Assembly (NCBI GenBank): GCA_930367215.1
Contig: OV884056.1
Span: 232,739,127-232,803,126, forward strand
Source: Pollenia angustigena
Taxonomy: Eukaryota > Arthropoda > Insecta > Diptera > Polleniidae
DNA length: 64,000 nt
Direction: 5' to 3'
The translations under genes and the position numbers were made by a program. Below, piece after piece: positions 10,888-22,463 of this stretch (position 1 is the stretch's first letter; each line of letters begins with the position of its first letter). A model generated the notes under the pieces. That model saw nothing but the letters and a program-made list of their open reading frames with translations. It made no database searches and was not told the DNA's origin.

Positions 10888-11651
10888 GTGAACCCGTACT
10901 TAATGTCTTGGGTTCGCGGGATCCCAATCAATCTAAAACCGTTCCCGTACTTAAACTTTGGTAAATTGAGAGAGCTTTGAAAAGAAATATATGTATCGTC
11001 GTTTTAATATGCAAACCTGCTAAATCCACTTTTAATGTAAATAGAGGTTTTGTTGTCGTGTGATAGAGAAAGATACGCCTGTCGACCAGCATGTAGTTTT
11101 TCTGCAAAAATTCCTGAAAGACTTTTATGTCATTGCACTGTGGAAAAGTTCGGCAAAAACAATACAACTTTTTCATTTCTTTTCGTAAAGCAATAAAACT
11201 TAATACGTAGGTGGAGTAGCTAAAGGCCGTTGTACTGGCGTTTAACAATTTTGTAACACCATTATATAACGCCCCTTTTATTGTTATGGCCATTTAGCCA
11301 ATTTTTGTTTTCAAATATTAAAGGTATATGTATGTATGTATTACATATATCATTGTAAATGGTCTTCGGACCATTTGTAGAAATATCACTCTTGATTTTC
11401 ATATAATAAACCAAATTTTTATTAAATTTAAGTTTTTGTTTATTTTATTATTTCATACAAAAAAATATTAACAAAAAATAATCAATATTTTGTCAATATA
11501 TTTAGAGCTTTCTCGATGTTCTTAATAACAACTGTTAATATTTGAATAAAGTTTTTTTTTATTTTTATGGTCTTTCCACACATTGAAAAGTTTAAAAAAA
11601 GGTAGTAATTAAAAAATCGGCCAAAGACGCTCTTGAAACTCATAATAATTA
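10888..11651. other. unclassified sequence with a segment shared with 60.9 kb
   Basis: Positions 10993-11105 match 60935-61030 in the same orientation, for example GATAGAGAAAGATACGCC and CGACCAGCATGTAGT. The shared frame is shifted between the copies, so I make no protein call. The rest is AT-rich. Confidence 0.4.
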
Positions 11652-11877
11652 CTAGCAAGCTGTCAAATATTTTACTAAAGTTATCGATAAAAAATGAAGT
11701 TATGTCAAAAAAAAAAAAAAATGTAAAATTGTTCAACTTGAAATTGACATTTCACGCTTGAAATATTAAAAGTGTTGCTGAATCAGCGGTTTATGGGCAA
11801 ATTCAACGATTTACCGCCTTTTGTTTTTAGGTTTCTTATAAACAAAAAGTTGGCAACATTTAATAAAATTAACAGAA

Positions 11878-12652
11878 CAGGGATGGCTAAGTTGTTTCAA
11901 TTGTACTTTTTTGTTGATACTTTTTAAACTAAGATATATACAGTACTTTTCGCTTATAGTCACATCCTTTATTTGCAACCATAACGTGGACTATATCGCT
12001 AATGTGACGTTAAGGCTAATTCACATAAAAGCCACAATGACGCATATAACCGAATTCGAATATACTCAAGTTATGTGAATAAAGGAAATAAAAAAATTCA
12101 AATAAATTACACCGACATCAGGCTTACGGTTTTACAACAGAGTTGCGTACTGTATTAAACATATTTAAAATAATAACATGATATTTCATAACTGATACCA
12201 ACGGCAAAAACTAATTTTTTACGAGTAGAGAATTGATGACAAAAATTAAATGATTTAATTCATTCTTTCTTTGGATGACTTTTTGATTCGAAAACTAAAA
12301 AGAACTTGTTGCTAATGTGACTATAACGCCATTAATTTGCTTTACTTTTCCCTTTGCCTACTGTTGATAAATGGCATATATGGCAAATGTGCTTATATCG
12401 CTAAATGGACTATAACGTTAATACTTTATATTAAAATAACTTATAGCGGCAAAATAAACAGATAAAATGGACTATATTGCTAATGTGACTATTAGCGTAG
12501 TGACTATAAACGAAAAGTACTGTAATACCTTTTTGTGGTGTTTTTAGGAACATAAATAAAATTAATTTCAACTAAAAAAATCTTTTAGTACAATTAGGTA
12601 CAATTTTTAAAGGTTGTTGGTACAATTTTAAAAATTCTCAACGCCATCCCTG
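11878..12652. mobile_element. small hAT-like element (CAGGGATGGC ends)
   Basis: The inverted ends CAGGGATGGC...TTG enclose about 190 bp once the nested TA element is subtracted. The flanks TAACAGAA and AAACGAAA agree at 5 of 8 positions, a possible decayed duplication. The counterpart at 54978-55147 has the same ends, so this insertion is older than the copying of the surrounding repeat. Confidence 0.55.
11941..12522. mobile_element. nested TA-flanked DNA transposon derivative
   Basis: 582 bp with 23-bp TIRs differing at one position: CAGTACTTTTCG[C/T]TTATAGTCAC. TA flanks both ends, and the related locus near 55090 has a single TA at this site, which proves the boundaries. Subterminal sequence repeats a GCTAATGTGACTATA-type motif (around 11990, 12312, 12398, 12468 and 12490), probably transposase-binding sites. 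No transposase is encoded. CAGT ends with TA targets fit Tc1/mariner/pogo-type elements. Confidence 0.85.
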
Positions 12653-12925
12653 AAACGAAACCATAACAAGAGAAAAAAACTAAAAAGCTTTGTTTACATT
12701 TTTTATAGTTTGCTCTTTCTAGCATTTACTGTTTCTTTCTATCAATTCTATATCAATAAATGAATAAGAAATGTTGTGTCATAAGGGCTTAGCGCCCATT
12801 AACCTCTAAAAACCCCTAACTAGCTTAACAAACTTTGCACTCAAAAGAGTGTCAGTTTTTAAAGGCCGAAGAAAAAAATTATCAAAATCTGTGATTGAAA
12901 ATGGAAAAATATATTTTATTGAAAT

Positions 12926-13200
12926 TATCAAAATAAGCTTTGAGAATACAAAATTTTCAATTAACAAGATTTTGGTTGTCGTGCTTAATTCCCAATTTTT
13001 ATTCTTGACAAAAACCCTGAAATTTATTGTTGATGGGATAGCTATTCACTGGTTGCTTAGGCCCGATCGTCAGGAAACTTCATCCAAAGATTTTAGAAAA
13101 AATTAAAGATGTTAAAAAAGTTTTACTTGTAACAATATCAAAGCTTTACAAAAACAACAACAATAAACAGTGAGTTTATCATTTCGTACATTCCCCACTA
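12926..13200. repeat. diverged inverted relative of the 338-bp repeat
   Basis: It shares blocks with the reverse complement of 6009-6346, such as AAATTTATTGTTGATGGGAT and CACTGGTTGCTTAGGCC, with many differences. Confidence 0.7.
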
Positions 13201-13487
13201 AAAATAAGTTAAAAAGAAACAAGTTAAAAAGAAACAGTGAAGCTAGTATCGAAGAAGGGATAATTATTTGCTTGCCAATTCAACCGATGTTGTTATCTTT
13301 CTATACTTTGGCGGACCTGATATCTGGTGCAAATTAGTTTAACCTATTACACGCCAATGTCCCATTTTCTTTTTGGATGCATTTCAAAAACTTATCTGTT
13401 AAACTCACACCCAGTTGATAAAACAGACGTTTATTCATATTGGCGGGGAATGGGTTAAGATAGTAAACAGTGCCTCAGATGGGGTAC

Positions 13488-13815
13488 ACTCAAAAGAATA
13501 ATCAACCTATCCGTACCCAAATCAATCCGTAGCGGTATTAATAGTACGGTGAGTACGGATTTTCGTGAATCAAGTACAAAAAGGTTGATTCAAGCACGGA
13601 TTTTCAATCGCAAAATACTTAAATTATCCATGTTCAATCGTACTTGAAATAATCCGAAAATGAGATTGATTTAAGTGTTAATCTTAAAATGCGCTTGATT
13701 CAAGTATAATAAAGTTTTTATTCCGAACTCGTGCTTGAAAAAAACCAAAAAGTAATTTGAAAAAAAAAAGTAATATGATTGATGTACTTACCCGCATTAC
13801 ACCTTACAGAATGAT
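13488..13815 (+). repeat. dispersed repeat (CCGTACTCAAATCAATCCG family), copy 1
   Basis: Same orientation as 35906-36335. Shared blocks include AATCAATCCG, AGTACGGATTTTC, AATCCGAAAATGAGATTGAT and CACCTTACAGAAT. A motif of TTGATTCAAGTA type recurs within the unit on both strands. Non-coding. Confidence 0.75.
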
Positions 13816-14180
13816 AAAACACCAACACCATGCCCTACATGTAGTTCACTTTAGAAATCTTATGTACATATTTAATCTAAAATAAAAACTAAATGAGAAG
13901 CAAGAGTTCAAAGTTACTTTTTAACCTTTCGTGGTACATATCATAGAACGGCTTTGTACGATTGTAAAAAAATCGCATTTAATGAATACCAACAAATACA
14001 CTCACTTGCGGTCATACAATCAAACTTGCGCAACCGCAAACATTCGCTGCTGGTTTGCAGTCATTCAAATAATGCACATCGTGCTTTGTTATTTATACCA
14101 TCGTTTAGCTTCGTTTGTCAATTAAGATGTTTATGTGTTTGGTCTGACAATGATTGTTTTGGCAAAGAAAAAAAAAAAAA
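13816..14180. other. no recognised feature
   Basis: AT-rich spacer with no family match seen by eye. Confidence 0.4.
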
Positions 14181-15267
14181 AACAAGTTAGAGTGCTATAT
14201 TCGGCTGTGCCGAATGTTTGATACCCTCCACCGACAATTCGAATGTTTAAGGAGTAATATCTGTATGATGTTATTATTATCTTAAACTGTGACGATTTGT
14301 TATTAATTATTGTTTTAGGCGACTAAACTGTTTTCCGGTAGTAGGGTTTATATGGGGCCTAGGGTAAATTATGGACCGATCATCACGAAATTTCACAGCG
14401 TAATTTCTTGTCCTTTAAAACTGTGACGTAGCAATTACTGTTGTGATAGCATTATTTATTATGATTTTAGATGTACTAAAGTGTTTTCCGGGATTAGGGT
14501 TTCTATGGGGCCTAGGGTAAATAATGGACTGATCTTCACGAAATTTCACAGTATCATTTATAGTCCTATAAAACTTTGACGAGCCAAATTTTGTTACGCT
14601 AGCATTATTTTTTAAGGTTTTAGGTGTACTAAAGTGTTTTCCGGGAGTAAGGTTTCTATGGGGCCTAGAGTAAATTATGGACTGATCTTCACGAAATTTC
14701 ACAGTATCATTTACAGTCCTATAAAACTTTGACGAGCCAAATTTTGTTACGCTTGCGTTATTTTTTACGGTTTTAGGCGTACTAAACTGTTTTCCGGGAG
14801 TAGTGTTTATATGGGGCTTAGGGTAAATTATGGACGGATCTTCACGAAATTTAACAGCGTGATTTCCAGTCAAATAAAACAAATCTTATCTCATTCCGTG
14901 CCTTGTTCCAGCATTTATGTTATTTTTTGTAACAAAATTATCAATTTTTTTAGGTGGTGGTTCCACATTTTGATTCATAGCTCTGGTCCTACTAAACCGA
15001 TTTTGCTGGATTTCAATCGCAAGCTGCTTAGGATAACTACAAGCAATTTGGCACCAAGTTTGTTCATTTCTTTTGAGTTGTTCGAAAGTGAGCGTGTTTT
15101 CAACAGACGGACAGACAGACGGACATGGCTAAATCGACTTAGAATTACTCAAGGACCCAGAACATATATACTTTATGGGGTCTGAGATGAATAATAAAAA
15201 AGTTTCACACGGAATGACAAACTTAATATACCCTCTTCACAACTAATTGTGGTGGAGGGTATAAAAA
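14181..15267 (-). mobile_element. mini-me/DINE-like element, apparently complete
   Basis: Read on the minus strand it begins with a terminal hairpin (TATACCCTC...GAGGGTATA, about 15221-15262). The AT core with TTCTGGGTCC, the GTCY proto-microsatellite (about 15095-15125), a long tandem array, the hairpin ATTCGGC-ACA-GCCGAAT (14199-14215) and CTAACTTGTTTT follow. Paired terminal hairpins, a microsatellite core and internal tandem repeats fit DINE-1/Helentron-type elements. It encodes no replication protein and would be non-autonomous. Confidence 0.75.
14290..14882 (-). repeat. ~153-bp tandem array inside the mini-me-like element
   Basis: About four units, recognisable by TTTTCCGGGAGTAGGGTTT and TATGGGGCCTAGGGTAAAT at about 14332, 14483, 14637 and 14791. 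The period is 51 codons, so a minus-strand frame stays open across units (14415-14882), giving a repetitive peptide with KFREDQSIIY blocks. I take this as a by-product of the period, not a gene. Confidence 0.85.
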
Positions 15268-15309
15268 CAAACAAAAAATGCCAGAAATCAAGCAATTATT
15301 ACTCATGTA

Positions 15310-15796
15310 CACGCAGAGAAAAAACATGTTTAAATATGGTCACCTCCAACAATACTATGGTTAAGGAAAATTTTCACCATATTACGTTTAATTTAACCAT
15401 ATTTGTGTCACCGACAACCATATTATGGTTAAATTGTTCCCCTATCAAGAAGCTACAACCATATTATGGTTGCCTCTAAACATGTTATGTTTAAATATCA
15501 CAATTATATGTTTTTAAATTAAAAATAGTATTTTTCTCTTTTTCAAGAGCAACATGTTATGGTTGAAAACCAACCATGCTATTATTAGTTTTAAAAATAT
15601 TTTAGTTATTATTAACCATAATATGTTCGGAGGCAACCATAATATGGTTGTGGCTTCTTGATGGAGGACTTTTTTAACCATAATATGGTTGTCGTTGACA
15701 ATAATATGGTTAAATTTAACATATCATGGTAAAAATTTTCTTTAAACATAGAATTGTTGGAGGTGACCATATTTAAACATGTTTTTTCTCTGCGTG
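15310..15796. mobile_element. fold-back element (CACGCAGAGAAAAAACATG), complete
   Basis: 487 bp flanked by TA on both sides (15308-15309 and 15797-15798). The two halves are largely inverted copies of each other: TTTAAATATGGTCACCTCC at the left matches GGAGGTGACCATATTTAAA at the right. The arms repeat AACCATATTATGGTT-like motifs. It is non-coding and could extrude as a long hairpin. Relatives are at 43113-43268, 47437-47880 and 63568-63992. Confidence 0.85.
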
Positions 15797-15861
15797 TAGG
15801 CATTAAGCAGTACAAGAAAAAAAAATTAAAATGGTGAGATTACTTTTATCTCTAACATTCC

Positions 15862-16103
15862 CAGCGGGTAAAATGTGCGGTTGCGAGGCCTATTGTGAGG
15901 CCTAATAAGTGATCTTTTCTAAAGAGAACAAAAATAAAACAAAACAGAAACAAAGATAATAAACAAAATTTTGACATCCAACAATGATAAGGCTAAAAAA
16001 AAGTTATCAGCAGGGTTTACACCGCCTTGCACAAATATAAATATATTATTTCTGTTAAGAGGCCTCAAAACAGGCCTTGCGATATTTGCGATATTTCCCG
16101 CTG
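15862..16103. mobile_element. MITE-like element with CAGCGGG ends
   Basis: 242 bp between CAGCGGGTAAAATGTGCGG and its diverged inverse ...ATATTTCCCGCTG. GAGGCCT blocks occur inside each arm. No clear target duplication. Confidence 0.5.
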
Positions 16104-17503
16104 AATGAGAGTGTTTCTCAGTAAACAATTATATTTTACGCTCGCAAAATAAAAGAATGTAAGCGAGTTCTGTATGTACAATGTATTGTTATCGTTGTTA
16201 ATGTTAACAAAGCGTCTCATCGAGTGGTCAATGACTACTTGAATGCAAAACTATAAGAATGTGTGCCTTTTGCCTTAACGCAATTGTGTTATATTGCGTG
16301 CGCAACAAAAAATGCAAACAAAGCACTTTCAATAAAAAACTCACACATGCACAAATCAAATGTGTATAAAACGATGTTAAAGTTACCAACGTTGAACTTT
16401 GTTTTGCAGGCATGGAGTTAATGTAAATTTGAGCGTATTATTAAATTAACAAAAATTGTGATTTTGGCAGTTCTCTGGTACATATGAGTCTGGCCAGATC
16501 ACAACGAAAAGTTTAATCTTTTTTGACTTGATTTAAGAATTTTATACTTCTTTAAAGAAATTCCGGGATTGATTTTCGAAAGTTATCCCATTTAGGATTG
16601 TTTTGAGTACGTTTAAGTGTTATTCGAACTTGAATTTTTGGGTACGACTCGAACTTAAAGTAATCACAAAAAACTTGATTTATCCCGAGTGTTTTTCTTT
16701 CTGTGTAGGTCTACCTATAAAACATGTTGCTATTATAGCTACCATTCTTATTATACTTACAAGCTTGATTTGATGATTCCTTTCCTTTAGGGCTTACCAC
16801 CAAACAGCCATGCCGTAGAATAAAATAAGTATAATGGCACATACATACAACCATTTTACATTCTTGGAGTTGAATCTCTAGTTAAGACAATTGCATTTTT
16901 ACAGAAGTTAGTGGCTACTGCCTTGGTTGTCTTATACATATTTGCTGTCCAACATTAATCTAGGAAATTTGGCATTGCTGGCTAGTTGCAGTATGAACCT
17001 ATTAAGTTTTGTCTTGGTGGAATTTACGTGTAGCTCGCATCCCTGACACTATTTTAGTGAGGACCTTTATTCTGCCACGTTAATTGCATATGGCATTTCC
17101 ATTTTGACGTGTCGTGATATTCGTACCACAAAATGTAAAAAATTAAATGAAGAAGTCAAATTTGTAAAAAGGGTTTTTATATATATAAAGTTATTAAGTA
17201 GCACAATATTCAGAAAAAAATTACAGCAATCGACGGTGTAATATCAGAATTTCATAGAAAGGTTTAACTGACAATTTTCAAAAATACTCATGTTAATTTC
17301 TTTTAATCTAGTTTCTTCCATTACTCGGTATGAATAATTATTTTAAAAATTTAAAATAAAACTTTGAAAACTATGAAAAATTGCTATTTATTCCATACAT
17401 AGAATTCTCATTAGTACAAAGCAATATAATAACATTGGCATAACGTTGATTTAAAAAACATTACCAGTATTAACATTTTTATTTACTAGTTCTATTATTT
17501 TGC
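16104..17503. other. no supported gene
   Basis: Mostly AT-rich. The segment 16490-16720 ends in TTTTTCTTTCTGTGTA, which resembles a TIR end, but I could not find the partner. Confidence 0.4.
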
Positions 17504-18882
17504 ATTAAGATTAGGGTTTTTTCCCGGGATTTCCCGTCCCGGGAATTCCCGGGAATTTCACTTATTATATTTCCCGTTTTCCCGGGATTTTTGTTGCGGG
17601 ATCCCGGGAAATAAAAAGTTCTTCATAGTTTCAGAAAACAGCTATTTTTACTCTGAAATTTAGTTTTCTTTTCTCTAAAAATTAGCATCTGTGGATGGGT
17701 TGTCGATTAGATCAATTATAAGAAATGTGTACAAACGTAAATTAATGTCTCCTGCGGCAATAAATCTATTAAAAGCAGAATGGGCAGTGCAACAGTTGAT
17801 AATTAATAAATTTAGTGAAGTGATGAATTGATAAAGAACATAAATTCAAAATAAGATGCAGGCAGTAAATTCTCATTGTCCATAGACAAGTCTTAAAAAT
17901 TGGATATACATAAACATATCGCTCCGTTATTGCAACATAGTCGTATCTACAAAAAAAAAAAAAAAAATCGAGCTTGGTAATATATCCGGGAAGTGCGGGG
18001 AAACCGAAATAAAAAAATAATGAAACTCGTGTAAGTAACTAAAACATACAATTTGAAAAATACATTGTCCTAAAGATTACAGGGGTCTAATCACTGCATT
18101 CGATACTATCGTATCGAATAAACTATCGAACTTTTTTGCATACGATAGACACTGACGTATCGAATGAAAACTCGATAAATGTAATGTCGAGTTACTCGAT
18201 ATCGAATGCTATTATTTCAAATTCAATACATTTCATTCGTATGCGGTGATTATACCCCAGATGGACCTAATGAAAAGAAATAGTTTGTAAGAAGTATTCC
18301 GGATGATGCTATTTTTTGCATCAACCTTGAAGCATGCAACAACGGTGCACTTTTAATTATTTGTCCAACCTCGGTAAAAAAGTAAACGAAATTTTTCGGA
18401 AACATGGTAATCAGTAAACAAAATCAGAAATATACTCTTTGGTGACTCACTAAACGCTTTGAGTGTGTCAGAAAGTAATTTCCTACGCCGTTAAAAAATG
18501 TTAATATATTTGTTAAAATATTTTATATATTTTATGAATTTACTTTTTGATCTCATATCTTGAGTACCTCAATTGTTATGTTTATTTTATCTTGTACTAG
18601 ATCATCATAATACGGAATTTACTTATAATAGCCAAAGGTAATAATAATTCAAGTTCCGCTTTCAATCTTCAATTATTTTTGTAGTATTTAAGCATTTATT
18701 TTACTTACTTTGTAGACAAGTTCCCTCACGTTTGTTTATAAAAGTTTTTTTCATTAATAAAACCAAGTTTACTTTGTATTATTTGTATGGAGCGGGATCC
18801 CGGGATCCCGGGAAATTTAAAAATTTTTCCCGCTTTCCCGGGAATCGAAAAACTCCGGGAAAAAAAAAACTCTAATTAAGAT
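17504..18882. mobile_element. hAT element with CCCGGG-rich ends, 8-bp duplication
   Basis: Perfect 8-bp target duplication ATTAAGAT (17504-17511 and 18875-18882). The element (17512-18874) begins TAGGGTTTTTTCCCGGGA and, on the other strand, TAGAGTTTTTTTTTCCCGGA. TAGGG-like ends with an 8-bp duplication are diagnostic for hAT. The subterminal regions iterate TCCCGGGA, a likely transposase-binding array. No transposase frame remains, so it is non-autonomous. Confidence 0.88.
18080..18260. mobile_element. small TIR element nested in the hAT
   Basis: 181 bp with ends CAGGGGTCTAATCACTGCAT and, inverted, CTGGGGTATAATCACCGCAT. The interior repeats TATCGAATA/ACTATCGA-type motifs. The ends look like hAT TIRs, but the 8-bp flanks do not match. 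Confidence 0.55.
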
Positions 18883-21549
18883 GTTTTGTAATTTAATATA
18901 ACAGTTTAACATTTAGAGAACAATGTGAGGTTTACATAATGTTATTTAATATTTGTCTCAGAGAATTTGTATGAACATGTTGCATGCTGATCGTTTATTA
19001 GATATAAAAAAAAAGGTAAGAAGAAGAGCTACGCGCATATATCAGAGTTTTATTTTTGAAAATTAATAATTTGAATTATTATTTTCGTTTTAAATCATTT
19101 TTAATAAGAAAGCTGTGTTTAATGGTGCTTTCCATTGTTACCGTACTTTTATTAAACAGCTAAACCAATGTTGTCCACTCATTTCATGCAACAACTCAAG
19201 CAAATTGTTTGTCAATCAGTCAATCATAGAACATTCGTTATTACATTGCAACCGAGGTGTTGTATAAAAAAAAAATATGCGTCCAAAATTCTTTTCTTTC
19301 GATCAGCCGATCAATTCATATCGTGTTCTTTTTTAAAAAGTTAAAACTATTATTTATAAAAAAAAAAAAAAAAATTTGTGGTTATAGGCCCTAACGATCA
19401 ACGTCAATAATTCTTTCTTCAACATCAATTAAAGGTAATTACTCTTTTTTAGAGAAAATACATAAATCAGAAGTTTTATTTTTCAATTCAACAAAAATTT
19501 TTTTTTAGTGTGAAGTAAGAATAACTTTTCTTAAATTAAATTACCTCTAAAGCTGATTTTAAGAAACACCTTTTTCTAAAAATTTAAAGCCATTGGTCAG
19601 CAAGAAAAGAGAAAATCTCTATTCGTTGTTGCACAAATTTTCCTAGAAAACCCAATACAATTTTGTTACATCACAGGTAAATCTATGGAATTTTTAATAA
19701 TTGAAATATAAAATTTTAACTAAAGTCTTCCGAACTAGGATTTGCTATTTTTGCATATTTCCAAATTGAAGATCTGTTGGTGGTGGACTCATTATTCGAG
19801 CCACCACCGTGCTATTTTTTTATGCTTGCACTTTTTGACAAGCAACAATCTTGAAACATTTATAAATTACTGATCTACTTACATATGGATTAAAAGAACA
19901 AAACGAAAAAGAAAACCAAAAAAAACACATTAAATTATTATTAAGCTAATCATTATTATACCTGTGCTGTGTGAAAAAATATATCTTTAAATATTTCGTT
20001 GCGGATTAATAATTGTAATAAAATTTCCAAAGTTATCATAATTTGTTAATAAATAACAATAATCCTATTCTGGAAATTGGATGCCTGGTTAACAAAACCA
20101 TATTAACAGCTCGCACGAGGGAGGAATTTACCTTAAGATGCTACCCTAAAATTAACCTTAAAAAAACTTAAAACCGAAACCCTCGTAGTGTAAAAAAATT
20201 ATGTAAAATTGTCCGCAGTAATTATGAAATATCTTTAAGCAAAGTTAAAATAAAACTCAAATTTCATAATGCTTATTTAGTAAATTATAAAAGTGCAAAC
20301 AGAACAAATACAATTTTTAAGAATATAAAAGAAAACTAATAAATTAAATATTTAAAAAATGGAGTTAAAAGCATTATGGAGTTTAAGTTTTAATAGTTAA
20401 AATTTAAGGTTTTAATTCTTTTTTTTTCGTATACAATTTAGTTACTTTATGATCGTTTTATGCATGGAAATACCCATATTGTTATTCTTTATTAAAGACA
20501 CACATCATCACATACTCATCTTTTCTTAATTAACCCCTTAAAAACCAGCAAATTTGAAGAGGCCTCATCAAAAGCTGCTATCAACATTATTTTACATCGG
20601 TGAGTCTAACAAAATTAAAAGCAACAACAAAATTTCATCCAGTAACTTATACAGAGAAACAATATACATAAAGTAAATATATTTTCCAGAAACATGTTTA
20701 TAAACATGTCAAGTTAAGAGAATTTTACTGTTCTGTGTAAATACTATTAATTTTGTTGCATTAATATTGTTTCTTTGTATGTTATTGTCGGTATTATTGA
20801 TTATTCCCATGCCTTTAGTCCAACTTACATAAAATTATTTTTATAAATAGTTAGTCATTATTATATCTATATTTTAATTAATAATGTTTGAAATACCTAG
20901 TTCATAGATTTCATACCAAAATTATAATTAGTTTAAAAGTTGATTTGCTTATTAAAGAAAATGTGAATTTTGAATTAAAACGAAAAATGAAAAGATAATT
21001 TATTTAAAGTTTTCTTACGAAATGTAGTGTGATCAAAAAGTGATAGCTCGTTTTGTGGGATTTTAGCAATCTAGGGGCGCAACTAAAATCAATGGTAGGG
21101 AGGGTAAAGAGGCGCGCATCTATCCAACTTCATCTCGGGATAGATCTTAGGCATTTATGGTTAATCTCGTAGTTTTTCCGATTTTTTTTGTTGATCATGA
21201 TAGGGGTAATAGTAACATCTTTTATTATACATTGATCAACTTCCGGTCCATTTATCATATTATAGTGACACAGGGAGTCTATAATAATAATATTTAATGT
21301 AACTTATATCTTATTGACAAGAGAAAATTATGGAAACACGAACCCCCCACCCGACTGACCGCTAGTGGTTATCAATGGCTCCCATCCGTTTCCTCGTTTT
21401 CTACCAGAGCACCCATCGTCAATAAAAAAGTTGTGGCTATTTCAATTTTTTTTCAATCATTTTATATTTTTGTTAAACGTTTGATAGCCGTACATGCAAT
21501 TTGTTCATTACAACGGTAAGGATTTGCAGATATAAGCAAAAATATGCGC
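18883..21549. other. longest element-poor stretch; no gene identified
   Basis: No protein match. A TATAAAAAA at about 19262 and three good splice-donor-like strings (AAAGGTAATT at 19429, ACAGGTAAAT at 19673, ATCGGTGAGT at 20597) are compatible with non-coding 5' exons of an unseen gene, but each could be chance in AT-rich DNA. Confidence 0.35.
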
Positions 21550-21554
21550 TGGCG

Positions 21555-21592
21555 CACAGTGGCTGAAAATCGTTTTTCATTGGCCAAAAATC
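21555..21592 (+). repeat. Transib left terminal inverted repeat, RSS-like
   Basis: Heptamer CACAGTG, 22-bp spacer, then CCAAAAATC, which matches the RSS nonamer at 7 of 9 positions. This end lies downstream of the transposase gene. Confidence 0.85.
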
Positions 21593-22463
21593 TGTAACTT
21601 TTGAACCGAAGGAGATATTTTAGTGAAATTTTTTTTAGTCTACAGTTAGATTCTTAAACTTTCTTCACTTTAAATTTCATTAAAATCGGTTGAGTAGTTA
21701 TTGAGGAATTTAAGGTCAAAGTGGTACTTAAAATTTTTTTTTAATTTAGCGTGCAATATGGTTTTATTAATTCTTTTAATTATTTAAAAATAGGGGTTTT
21801 CACCCTTGATAGTAAAGTCCCTTGTAGACCTTGTGAATCTTATTAATTTAGTTAAAGTACTAAGATTTACAACACTGCAACAACAAAATGTATTAGACGA
21901 AAATTTACTACGCTGTTGTTAAAAAATCCAACAAAAAACTGTAGTAAACACGTTTGTTAAATAACCCAGAATAAAACAGTTGAAGAAACTATATCTGTCT
22001 CTTTCCCTCACTCAGCAACTTCATTAATTTACAATACTAACGAAAAAGAAACTCACGCTTTGTAGTATAAAATCGTATTAAGTAAAGCAGAGGTGTACAC
22101 TTAATACAAAGGGTGAAAACCGCTAATGTAATTTTTTGATTTAAATAATAATCATTAACATTTTTTGTAATAATGGGACACTCAAAAAATTAAATGCTTA
22201 CTATAAAAAAAATTTTAACATAAAAAAAATAGTAAAATCCACTGGAAATTTTGCTATTATTGCTGAAAAATAAACAATTTTTTGCTTTCAAATTTGTTTA
22301 CACTTATTTATTCTTATTTATTAAAACATTTCATACATATGTATGTGGATAATGTATGAATAATAGCAGCAATAGATTTTAATAGCTTTTGTAACAACGT
22401 GAGCTTCTATTTATTATTATGTTTTACTAATACAATGTCTGTCTTTGATCTAATGAATTATAA

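Larger units (their letters stand above)
11652..12790 (-). repeat. unclassified dispersed repeat, host of a nested insertion
   Basis: The outer parts (11652-11940 and 12523-12790) are together the reverse complement of 54846-55376. The two copies end at AGCAAGCTGTCAAAT and at GTGTCATAAGGGCTT. No coding sequence is apparent. The 54.8-kb copy shows what this locus looked like before the TA element at 11941 arrived. Confidence 0.8.

Noticed and set aside
13925..14160. Overlapping 64- and 78-codon frames
   Set aside because: Two overlapping frames with no motif, no conserved copy and AT-driven composition.
14415..14882. 155-codon repetitive frame as a gene
   Set aside because: It is made of a 153-bp tandem array inside a non-coding element; no start context or family.
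15249..15815. Short frames inside the 15.3-kb fold-back element
   Set aside because: They mirror each other because the DNA is palindromic; no conserved protein.
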